Part shown: piece after piece, positions 34,901-42,268 of the stretch | How the letters are laid out: each line of letters begins with the position of its first letter | How positions within the stretch are numbered: the stretch's first letter is position 1 | From: CBDFGK01 sp965247075 | GTDB lineage: Bacteria > Pseudomonadota > Gammaproteobacteria > Pseudomonadales > Halieaceae | NCBI GenBank assembly: GCA_965247075.1 | Contig: CBDFGK010000002.1 | Location: 1,364,001 to 1,428,000 of the forward strand | Reading direction: 5' to 3' | Length of the DNA: 64,000 bases | Notes under the pieces: generated by a model | Told to the model about the DNA's origin: nothing | Databases searched by the model: none | Seen by the model: only the letters and a program-made list of their open reading frames with translations | Translations under genes and position numbers: made by a program

Positions 34901-36905
34901 ACATTCCCTTTCTTTCTGTATATGCAACTTTTCCTGCTTCTAAAGAATTTAGAGTTACTTCAAAGTTATCGACTGTCTTTCCATCGCCGGAAATTAGTTG
35001 TTTGTCAGTGGGATGTCCAGAATAGAGGCGATATTCAGGACCAGTGTCTTCAATATCCTTGCTGGCATAAATTAGATAATCCGCTCCAATGGAAGCGCCA
35101 ACTGTGCTGTTATGTGTGACAACTACAACGGGCATTGACATGGATATATCTTTTATCATTTGGTTTACTTCGCTATTAAGAAAGATATTGTCAAACGATG
35201 ATTCTGGTTCGTCAATAAGTAGGATGTCAAAATTGCGAGAATCCTTTATTTCTTGCAGAAGGCGAAATTCTGACCTTTCACCACCTGATACTTCGTATCC
35301 ATCTTTATTCAATATTTTGTAATCTATTTTCACAAAATATTTATAGAACTCAGACGGTGTAAGCATTTCATTTTCCATTAATGAGAGGAGGTATTGGTAG
35401 GGTTGCGAATACTCCTTGTAGGCATCGCTAAATGCGATTTGCTGACCAGATACATTTTTTATTTCTCCCGCCCCAGAAAATGGTAATTTGCTAGAAACTA
35501 CGCTAAAACCTTGAACATTCTCTTTAGAAATTACAGCCTCTGTTTGTAAGAATTTTGTTATTTCCTCGAATCTCGCCACCTTCATCTGATCCATCTTGAT
35601 TTGATACAAGTCAACGTTCTCCACTTGTGTGGCAGATGTTCTTCTCCTTAACCTCTCTCTAACATCTTTAACGATGTTATTTACAATTTTCTTCTTTTTT
35701 CTCTCGCTCTCTTTCTCCCAAAGTTTTTCAATTAGCTCACAAGCCAAACTTTTTAAGGAATCTAAATCTAGATGTCTCTCGATTATTGATCTGTATTCTA
35801 TGTTCTCGACTAATTGTCTTACTGATCCTATCAAATCACTAAGTACACTATCCTCCTTTATCCCAAATGGTGACTCATCAAACAGAGCTGTTTTAGAAAA
35901 TGAGTCCTTCCGTTCTGCTTCCGCAGCGGATTTAAGCAAGCTACTGAGATACTCGTTAACTCGACCTTCATTGAAATGTAAGTCAACGCTCGTAACTTCG
36001 TTTAATACATTTTTGAACTCTAGTAGGTAGTCTTCAACAAAACGACTACGCCTTCTTTTTATATCTCTGCTGAACTCTCTTTCGTATGCGGCTTCGTCCT
36101 GCTGAACCAATGAAAACTGCTCAATATATTTTACCCGTTCAATAGATTCGTTAATCCGATTCAGTGTATGGGTTTTGCCAGACGACCTTTCTCCCAATAA
36201 TATATTTAGTCCTGTGGACAGTTGCTGACTGTCATCAAATACCTGGAATAAACTGTTTCCGTCCTCTTCAGATAAAGCTACCTTGGTCTTATCTTGGAGA
36301 CATGATTTTATTGAGCCAATAGTTATGTCACCGCAGTCAATAAAAGTTTGTCTAGTTGGGAACCCCGGCATACCATCTCTAATTCTCACATCACTAAACA
36401 AGACTGGTGTCAGATTATTCTCATCTCTAATAACTCTGATAAATTTTTTGGCACTATCTACTTCACCAGCCGATACAAAATTTCTAATTCTTTCAAGCTC
36501 GTCACCTCGTATAGCTGGCTTTTTATCATAGTGAGGAATCACTAGATAATTGTCTAAATCTCCGAATATGTTTTCAAGTTCATCAGTTGTTATTTTGTCA
36601 CCAACTTTTTGAATCTTTTTTTCCACTAACGCAGTTTTACTCTCAAAGCTGTCTACGTTTTTATCATCACTAATAATCAACACATGCCCACTCTCAAGAT
36701 TTACTTCAATTCCCGGAAAAACAATTACATCGATAGCCTCCCTTATTTCCATATATTGACTTCGATCGAATACATCGTGATTTGTGATAGCGATTGCGTC
36801 TAAATCGGAGACCGAGACATACTGTTTCAGGCTTTCCATACAGAAAGTGAAGTGGCTGTCACTTATCGTGGGTACCGTATGTATATGGAAATCAATTTTC
36901 TTCAA
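34881..36905 (-). CDS. PHP-domain/ABC-type ATPase fusion (TrlF-like), candidate defence nuclease
   Basis: A 674-residue protein. The N-terminal PHP metallo-domain has HIHT (7-10), TNHD (41-44), GIEV (65-68) with His74, and HYD (125-127). An SMC/ABC-type ATPase follows with Walker A GERSSGKT (238-245), a charged helical insert (about 265-430, coiled-coil-like), signature SGGE (540-543), Walker B DILLIDEPES (560-569) and H-loop TH (597-598). The architecture resembles proteins named TrlF-family AAA-like ATPases. PHP domains are phosphoesterases, so an ATP-gated nuclease or phosphatase acting in phage or plasmid defence is plausible. AT-rich and in a cassette. Confidence 0.8.
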   Translation of the reverse strand: MKKIDFHIHTVPTISDSHFTFCMESLKQYVSVSDLDAIAITNHDVFDRSQYMEIREAIDVIVFPGIEVNLESGHVLIISDDKNVDSFESKTALVEKKIQKVGDKITTDELENIFGDLDNYLVIPHYDKKPAIRGDELERIRNFVSAGEVDSAKKFIRVIRDENNLTPVLFSDVRIRDGMPGFPTRQTFIDCGDITIGSIKSCLQDKTKVALSEEDGNSLFQVFDDSQQLSTGLNILLGERSSGKTHTLNRINESIERVKYIEQFSLVQQDEAAYEREFSRDIKRRRSRFVEDYLLEFKNVLNEVTSVDLHFNEGRVNEYLSSLLKSAAEAERKDSFSKTALFDESPFGIKEDSVLSDLIGSVRQLVENIEYRSIIERHLDLDSLKSLACELIEKLWEKESERKKKKIVNNIVKDVRERLRRRTSATQVENVDLYQIKMDQMKVARFEEITKFLQTEAVISKENVQGFSVVSSKLPFSGAGEIKNVSGQQIAFSDAYKEYSQPYQYLLSLMENEMLTPSEFYKYFVKIDYKILNKDGYEVSGGERSEFRLLQEIKDSRNFDILLIDEPESSFDNIFLNSEVNQMIKDISMSMPVVVVTHNSTVGASIGADYLIYASKDIEDTGPEYRLYSGHPTDKQLISGDGKTVDNFEVTLNSLEAGKVAYTERKGMYETIEN

Positions 36906-36937
36906 TCATATCTCCGGCAATAAACCTATATTCAGTC

Positions 36938-36985
36938 GTCATAACAGCTTATTAGATGGCGGGGTGCTGTGATATAACACAGCAA
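36938..36985. other. Upstream boundary of the cassette array
   Basis: On the minus strand GTTATGAC (36945-36938) marks a core-like junction before the PHP-ABC gene. The 12 bases 36934-36945 are the exact inverse of 34600-34611 at the other end of that cassette. Just outside lies a perfect 7-bp inverted repeat (TGCTGTG/CACAGCA, 36966-36985 region). No convincing attC fold or attI site is seen. The 36906-37002 spacer has no gene. Confidence 0.4.
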
Positions 36986-37002
36986 GATGCTATATAAGTT
37001 CA

Positions 37003-37320
37003 CTACACTCCTCCCAGCACAAAATCCGGCACCCTTATAATTTCTGTCCGCAAGTGAGCCGGCGATCCCAGGGGCTCATTTAGCTGTCGGCACGATATTG
37101 CCGATATCCGGGGTGTCATAATGAGTAATGATTCTCCCCTGTATTCAACCTGTGGAGTGAGACGCGCCATACCACTTACCTTGAGTTGTTTCTCCCTTGC
37201 CAATGGCAAAACAACTCGAGTGTTCAGTTCTGATAGCACTTCGCTTTGGATATTAACCAGGTAGGGGCAGGCTTGCCCGGTCGCGCTATTGCTATTCTCG
37301 TAAACGTCAAACTGTGACAT
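37003..37320 (-). CDS. ccdB: CcdB-family toxin
   Basis: A 105-residue CcdB protein: MSQFDVYENSN start, CPYLVNIQSEVLSELNTRVVLPL, and the C-terminal LRTEIIRVPDFVLGGV region. CcdB poisons DNA gyrase by binding GyrA. The catalytically important C-terminal end is altered from the classical WGI, so activity is uncertain. Its ATG overlaps the ccdA stop (TAATG). Confidence 0.9.
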   Translation of the reverse strand: MSQFDVYENSNSATGQACPYLVNIQSEVLSELNTRVVLPLAREKQLKVSGMARLTPQVEYRGESLLIMTPRISAISCRQLNEPLGSPAHLRTEIIRVPDFVLGGV

Positions 37321-37553
37321 TAAAACTCCCTGTGCTCATCTACAAATTCATTATAGGCCTGGATTGCTGCCTTGTTGCCTTTTTTCCAGTGTGCTGCCTC
37401 GGCAGCTTTCAATTCAATCTCAAGTGCCCTCTTCAGGGTAGCCGACAGGTTGATCTTGAGTGTCCGCGACTTCGCCAGGAGAACAGAGTTCACGCTCAGA
37501 TTGGTTGCCCTTTTTGCCGCTGTGCGATCATAGAGCTCTGTCATAGCAGTCAT
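37320..37553 (-). CDS. ccdA: CcdA-family antitoxin
   Basis: A 77-residue antitoxin with an N-terminal ribbon-helix-helix (KRATNLSVNSVLLAKSRTLKINLSATLKRALE) and a C-terminal toxin-binding tail with AAIQAYNEFVDEH. It neutralises CcdB and represses the operon. An internal ATG at 37544 is a possible start. It begins only 27 bases after the rmlC stop, so the module has been placed right behind the sugar genes. Confidence 0.9.
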   Translation of the reverse strand: MTAMTELYDRTAAKRATNLSVNSVLLAKSRTLKINLSATLKRALEIELKAAEAAHWKKGNKAAIQAYNEFVDEHREF

Positions 37554-37560
37554 TCATTAA

Positions 37561-37578
37561 TGCACATTGATATGCGCA
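37561..37578. promoter_or_regulatory. Imperfect palindrome upstream of ccdA, candidate operator
   Basis: TGCACAT and ATGCGCA form a 7-bp inverted repeat with one mismatch and a 4-base spacer, in the 27-base gap before ccdA. The position fits the autorepression known for CcdA/CcdB; binding is inferred. Confidence 0.35.
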
Positions 37579-37580
37579 TG

Positions 37581-38147
37581 CTAGGTCATCGTTGGGCTAT
37601 GGTCAAAGTAAGGGATGTCCCGCCAGCCCAGGCTCTGGCGATCTTTCTCGGACAGGCTGGGTGCCTGGCCCGCCGGCAGTGGCCACTCGATACCGATGTC
37701 GGGATCATCCCAGCGCAGGCAGAGCTCTGAGGCGGGGTGGTAATAGTCGGTGGTTTTGTAGAGGAAGTCGGCGAATTCCGAGATAACGTAAAAGCCGTGC
37801 GCGCAGCCGGGCGGCATCCACAGCATATTTTGCTGGTCGGCGCGCAGCTCGACACCAAACCACTGGCCGAAGGATGCTGAGCTGCGGCGCAGATCTACCA
37901 CCACGTCATAGACAACCCCGCTGGTTACCCGCACCAGCTTGCCCTGCGCCTGCTGGGTCTGAAAGTGCAGGCCGCGCAGGATACCCTGTTGGGAGCGACT
38001 GTGGTTGTCTTGCACAAAGTTCCAGTCGTGACCGGCCTCGGCGAAGCTTTTTTGATTCCAGCTCTCCAGGAAAAAACCGCGCTCATCGCCCAATACACGC
38101 GGCTGGACCAGCCAGACATCTGCCAGCGGGGTCTCCTCAAACTTCAT
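37581..38147 (-). CDS. rfbC: dTDP-4-dehydrorhamnose 3,5-epimerase
   Basis: A 188-residue RmlC cupin: GDERGFFLESW, VQDNHSRSQQGILRGLHFQ with the catalytic histidine, VVDLRRSSASFGQW and GCAHGFYVISE. It converts dTDP-4-keto-6-deoxyglucose on the route to dTDP-rhamnose for O-antigen or exopolysaccharide. The ATG at 38147 overlaps the rfbA stop by 11 bases and gives the usual family start MKFEETPL. The rmlB and rmlD genes are not in this window. Confidence 0.95.
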   Translation of the reverse strand: MKFEETPLADVWLVQPRVLGDERGFFLESWNQKSFAEAGHDWNFVQDNHSRSQQGILRGLHFQTQQAQGKLVRVTSGVVYDVVVDLRRSSASFGQWFGVELRADQQNMLWMPPGCAHGFYVISEFADFLYKTTDYYHPASELCLRWDDPDIGIEWPLPAGQAPSLSEKDRQSLGWRDIPYFDHSPTMT

Positions 38148-39042
38148 CGAATACCACTTCGCTGCGTTGTAGCAGTTTGGCCAGATATTTCCCATAACCG
38201 CTTTTGTTCAAGGGCGCTACCAGCGCCAGCAACTGTTCGCCGTCGATAAAACCCTGCCGGTAGGCGATCTCCTCGGGGCAGGCGATTTTCAGCCCCTGGC
38301 GCTCCTCTATAACGCGGATAAAGTTGGCGGCATCCAGCAGGGAATTGTGAGTACCGGTGTCCAGCCAAGCCGTGCCCCGGCTCAGCACTTCCACACGCAG
38401 GGACTGCTGTTGCAGGTAGGCCAGGTTCACATCGGTAATCTCCAGTTCGCCGCGCACCGACGGTGCGATATTACGGGCGATATCGACCACCTGGTTGTCG
38501 TAGAAGTAAAGGCCGGTAACCGCGTAGTGAGATTCTGGCTGGGCGGGTTTCTCCTCGATATTGATGGCCTGACCCAGCGCGTCAAAGGAAACCACGCCGT
38601 AGCGTTCCGGGTCCTGCACATAGTAGGCAAAGACCGAGGCGCCCTGCTCTCGCTGGCTGGCACTCTTGAGCTTGGCGGATAAACCACCGCCGTAGAAGAT
38701 ATTGTCACCCAGTACCAGGCTGACCAGGCTGGAGCCAATGAACGGCGCACCGATAATAAAAGCCTGGGCCAATCCATCCGGGCTGGGCTGTACCGCGTAT
38801 TGCAGGCTGATGCCCCACTGGCTGCCGTCTCCCAACAATTCGGAAAATGCCTGCTGGTCGCGCGGCGTGGTGATAATCAGGATCTCGCGAATGCCCGCCA
38901 GCATCAGGGTTGCCAGTGGGTAGTAGATCATGGGTTTGTCATAGACCGGCATCAATTGTTTACTCACCGTGCTGGTCAGCGGGTGCAGGCGGGTGCCGGA
39001 ACCGCCGGCCAGGATGACGCCCTTGTAGGCGCTGCTTGTCAT
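38137..39042 (-). CDS. rfbA: Glucose-1-phosphate thymidylyltransferase
   Basis: A 301-residue nucleotidyltransferase with LAGGSGTRLHPLT at the N terminus, SKQLMPVYDKPMIYYPL, LVLGDNIFYG and the IEEKP segment. It makes dTDP-glucose from dTTP and glucose-1-phosphate, the first step of dTDP-rhamnose synthesis, and is feedback-inhibited by the end product in this family. Followed by rfbC in the same operon. Confidence 0.96.
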   Translation of the reverse strand: MTSSAYKGVILAGGSGTRLHPLTSTVSKQLMPVYDKPMIYYPLATLMLAGIREILIITTPRDQQAFSELLGDGSQWGISLQYAVQPSPDGLAQAFIIGAPFIGSSLVSLVLGDNIFYGGGLSAKLKSASQREQGASVFAYYVQDPERYGVVSFDALGQAINIEEKPAQPESHYAVTGLYFYDNQVVDIARNIAPSVRGELEITDVNLAYLQQQSLRVEVLSRGTAWLDTGTHNSLLDAANFIRVIEERQGLKIACPEEIAYRQGFIDGEQLLALVAPLNKSGYGKYLAKLLQRSEVVFDEV

Positions 39043-39261
39043 GTGTCGGCCCTAAAACGTGGTGGATGCGCTTATGGAGGTATTAGTGGCGGCATTATAA
39101 GCCGAAATAACAAAGACTTACGAACTGCCGGTATAACTATCCGGTCGTATTGGAAGAGGCTTAAACTATGATTTAGGTTTTTCGATGAGAAAGTGGCCGG
39201 GCTGGCGTACCAGCGAGTCGAACCGATAGACAATCCGTTGGGCCGAAAAGTGTTAACCATG

Positions 39262-39281
39262 TCTCCGGTCTATACCGGAGA
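39262..39281 (-). terminator. Hairpin 3' of tRNA-Thr
   Basis: TCTCCGGT and ACCGGAGA form a perfect 8-bp stem with a 4-base loop, 4 bases past the tRNA CCA end. There is no T-tract, so it may be a processing or weak termination hairpin. Confidence 0.55.
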
Positions 39282-39285
39282 TAAA

Positions 39286-39361
39286 TGGTGCCGGAAAGAG
39301 GAATTGAACCCCCGACCTTCTCATTACGAATGAGCTGCTCTACCGACTGAGCTATTCCGGC
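39286..39361 (-). tRNA. tRNA-Thr (anticodon CGT)
   Basis: The minus strand folds as a 76-base tRNA: acceptor GCCGGAA with TTCCGGC, D arm AGCTCAGTCGGTAGAGC, anticodon loop TTCGTAA (CGT, reading ACG), T arm ending GGGTTCAATTCC, discriminator A and encoded CCA. It is closely like E. coli thrW in layout. It is flanked by rfbA and an opposing membrane-protein gene. Confidence 0.97.
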
Positions 39362-39439
39362 ATTGAAGAAACCTCGAGAGCGCGGGAATATACCCCGCAA
39401 CCCCTTGTTCTGCAAGGATTTCACGCGTAAGTTTACAGG

Positions 39440-41461
39440 GTGGAAAAATTCAATATCTGCTTCTCGGGCGAAACGCTGCCAGAACACGACCTGGCCACCG
39501 TCAAGCAAGGCTTCTCCCGCTGGTTCCACATCCAGGAAAGCCACCGTGTAGACGCATTTTTCAGCGGCCAACAGATTACTCTCAGACGTAACCTCGACAA
39601 GGCGGAAGCCGCCGGCGTTTTCGTCGCGCTCCGCCAAATGGGCATAGTCACCCATATCGAAAAGGTCGAGGCTGAGGAAATCATACTGGCCGGCGCGGAG
39701 CAGGCCGCCCCCGCTCCGCGCCGTCGCAAACGACAGCCGGGTGCGCCCAATCTGTTCGATGTGCAGCTTTCCGAGCGCGCCGGCATTGATGCAGACCAGA
39801 CCTCCGTCAGCAAATCTCTGGCCACCGCGCCGATCATTGCCGCCGCCATCATGTTGCTCGCCTTTATGCTGGTGGGATTGCGATTCTGGGCGGAGAATCG
39901 GGTCCAACCGGACTTCGGACTCGGCACGGTTGCGGTCGACCCACACCAACAACCGGTTGTACAGATCGGCGAGCAGTTACTGTTCCACGATCGCGCCGGG
40001 CTGGCTACCCGTGATGTCGCCCTGGCAAGCTTTGGGTTTGAGAACGCCTCCGCCTTCGATTTCTTTGACAATGGCGACTTGCTCATCCTGCAGCAGGAGC
40101 CGCCGGCAACCGTACCGGTATGGCTACAAACCTGGCTGGGCATGCAAGAACGCGCCGGTGCCAGTTTGCGGCGCTGCCAAATTGAAAGCGGTAACTGCGA
40201 GACCTTGCTGGCAGAACTGGGACCGACCTCATTCGTGGTTGACCGGCGCACCGATCAAATTTACCTGGCCGATGCCCAGGCAGATTCTCTGCGCAAGCTG
40301 AGCTCGGCGGGTAAGACCATTGCCAGCCGCGCCATTGAACTTACCGACCCGCTACATTTGAACTTGCAGGAAGGCATACTCTATCTCACCCAGTCGGGTA
40401 CGGATGCAGTGTTGGTTGTAAAGCCCGACGACCGGGAGTTCGGCAAAGCACTGGACACCATCAATCTCAAGGTTGAAAACGCCGGCCAGACCGGGCACAT
40501 ATATCCCGGTGATATGGCCTGGTTCAATGAGCGCTGGTGGACCATCATGCAATCCCGTGATGGCAGCACCGCCGGGCTCTATTTGTTCAGCCCGCGCTGG
40601 AAATTTGAGCGCCGCGTTGAATTGCCCGACACCGCACATCCTGCGGCGCTGGCCCGCTGGTCCGCCAAAATGCTGGTTAGTGACCTCGGTAGCGAAACCA
40701 TCTACCGCTTTGACGCCGCCACGCGGGCAGAGAAAGAGTTCAGCTCAGCATCCATCAGCAGCAGCCTGGGCGAACGGCAGTCGCGGCTCAGTATGTCATC
40801 GGTACTACAGGTACTAATTCTGCTGATGTTGTTTGTCGCTGCTGCCGCTCTGCTGGCGCTGGGCGTACTGAGGTCACTGCGTGGCAAGGTCTTCATACCG
40901 CCGGCGGACAGCAACGAGCGCGGTTTTGATATTAACAACGAAGCAATCGACTGGCTGGACCCGGCACCAGACTCTGAGAAAAAAATGCGCATTGCCGGCT
41001 ACGGTATCGCCGGCTTTGCCACACTGTTGTTGCTTAGTGCGTTTATCGCCCAGTTCAGTATTTGGACAATGATCGCGATCAGCATTATTTTGGCAGGCTG
41101 CGGTGGCTACTATTTTGCACGGCATAGAACCGCAGGATGTCACCTGGGCCTGCACGATGGCAACCTGATCGTGGTGGACCACACCGGCACCTACCGGATT
41201 GGCACGGGACCCAACATCCAGTATTTTCACAACTATGTCATGATCGATGATGTCATTGTTTATCTCGGCAATCCCCTGCTAAAGCAGTTTGCCAGCGGGC
41301 CTTTGCAAGAAAAATTCGCACCGGTGGTTCATACCGGAATCAAGATCGATCGCACTACCTTGCAGGTGAAACTTATCCAAAACCGGCATCCCATGTTACT
41401 GGGAATATTTGGCCTGGTGTTGGCAATTGCCTGTGCTCTGCTCCTGGTATTACTCACATAA
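39440..41461 (+). CDS. Large membrane protein of unknown function with beta-propeller-like periplasmic region
   Basis: A 673-residue protein starting at GTG. Residues 1-85 form a small alpha/beta domain (FSGETLPE...FFSGQQITLRRNLDKAEAAGVFVALRQMG) of a type found at the start of several gammaproteobacterial membrane proteins. A membrane helix lies at about 130-150, followed by a large soluble part (about 155-450) with repeated strand-turn-strand units (DRRTDQIYLADAQADSLRKL) like NHL/propeller blades. Then come a helix at about 455-477, two more at about 518-560, and a last one at the C terminus. I do not recognise a named family. It faces lutA downstream. Confidence 0.65.
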   Translation: MEKFNICFSGETLPEHDLATVKQGFSRWFHIQESHRVDAFFSGQQITLRRNLDKAEAAGVFVALRQMGIVTHIEKVEAEEIILAGAEQAAPAPRRRKRQPGAPNLFDVQLSERAGIDADQTSVSKSLATAPIIAAAIMLLAFMLVGLRFWAENRVQPDFGLGTVAVDPHQQPVVQIGEQLLFHDRAGLATRDVALASFGFENASAFDFFDNGDLLILQQEPPATVPVWLQTWLGMQERAGASLRRCQIESGNCETLLAELGPTSFVVDRRTDQIYLADAQADSLRKLSSAGKTIASRAIELTDPLHLNLQEGILYLTQSGTDAVLVVKPDDREFGKALDTINLKVENAGQTGHIYPGDMAWFNERWWTIMQSRDGSTAGLYLFSPRWKFERRVELPDTAHPAALARWSAKMLVSDLGSETIYRFDAATRAEKEFSSASISSSLGERQSRLSMSSVLQVLILLMLFVAAAALLALGVLRSLRGKVFIPPADSNERGFDINNEAIDWLDPAPDSEKKMRIAGYGIAGFATLLLLSAFIAQFSIWTMIAISIILAGCGGYYFARHRTAGCHLGLHDGNLIVVDHTGTYRIGTGPNIQYFHNYVMIDDVIVYLGNPLLKQFASGPLQEKFAPVVHTGIKIDRTTLQVKLIQNRHPMLLGIFGLVLAIACALLLVLLT

Positions 41462-41488
41462 AGCAGATGATTCCGGTATGCTTGTCGC

Positions 41489-42268
41489 ATGTCTGAATCA
41501 CTACAGCCCTGTGTGGGGCTCTTCGTTACCTGCCTTGCTGATCTAATGCGTCCCTCCGTGGCATTCAGCACTATCAAGTTGCTCAAGCAAGCCGGCTGCG
41601 AAGTGGAAGTCCCCCTGCAACAAACCTGCTGTGGACAACCCGCCTACAATACTGGCGATTTCGACACGACCCGGCCACTGGCCAGGCAGATGATTGAGCG
41701 CTTCGTCGAATACCCCTATGTAGTGGCGCCATCGGGCTCCTGCGTGGGCATGATCAAGCACCACTACCCTCGCCTGTTCAAAGAAATGCCGGAGTGGCAC
41801 AGCCGCGCCGTCGACCTCGCTGACCGAACCTGGGAGGTCACCGGCTTTCTGGTTGATGTACTGGACTATCGGCCCGAGCTGTTTGCCCAGGCATCCACGG
41901 CGCGCATCTTCACCTACCATGACAGTTGTGCCGGCCTGCGCGAGCTCGATATCAAGCAGCAACCCCGCCAACTACTGCGACAGGTCAGTGGCATAGAGAT
42001 CACCGAGATGCAGGCGACCGATGTGTGCTGTGGATTTGGCGGCACCTTCTGCGCCAAAATGCCAGAAATCTCCGAAAAGCTGGTCAGCAACAAACTCAAC
42101 CATGCACTGGAATCCGGTGCAAATGTATTACTCGGTGGCGACCTGGGTTGCCTGCTCAATATCAGTGGTTATGCCAGTCGCACCGGCAAGACCATAGAGA
42201 TTCGCCACATCACTGAAGTACTGGCCGGCGAGTTGGGCGAGCCCGGCATCGGCGAGGGACAGTCGTGA
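41489..42268 (+). CDS. lutA: Lactate utilisation protein A, Fe-S
   Basis: A 259-residue (Fe-S)-binding protein with two CCG-type cluster domains (QQTCCGQPAYNTGD at about 47-60 and ATDVCCGFGGTFCAKM at about 178-193). With LutB and LutC it forms the L-lactate dehydrogenase complex of the inner membrane side, feeding electrons to quinone. It is first of a tightly coupled lutABC run (GTGA overlap with lutB). Confidence 0.93.
   Translation: MSESLQPCVGLFVTCLADLMRPSVAFSTIKLLKQAGCEVEVPLQQTCCGQPAYNTGDFDTTRPLARQMIERFVEYPYVVAPSGSCVGMIKHHYPRLFKEMPEWHSRAVDLADRTWEVTGFLVDVLDYRPELFAQASTARIFTYHDSCAGLRELDIKQQPRQLLRQVSGIEITEMQATDVCCGFGGTFCAKMPEISEKLVSNKLNHALESGANVLLGGDLGCLLNISGYASRTGKTIEIRHITEVLAGELGEPGIGEGQS

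Noticed and set aside
36966..36985. Palindrome as a clear attI or attC site
   Set aside because: It has a 7-bp stem but no paired TAAC/GTTA cores around it; kept only as a boundary note.
39286..39361. tRNA-Thr as the integration site of a genomic island
   Set aside because: No direct repeat of the tRNA 3' end and no tyrosine integrase gene was seen on either side.
39173..39952. A 259-codon minus-strand frame
   Set aside because: It runs through the tRNA-Thr gene and antisense to the membrane-protein gene; its sequence has no protein-like pattern.
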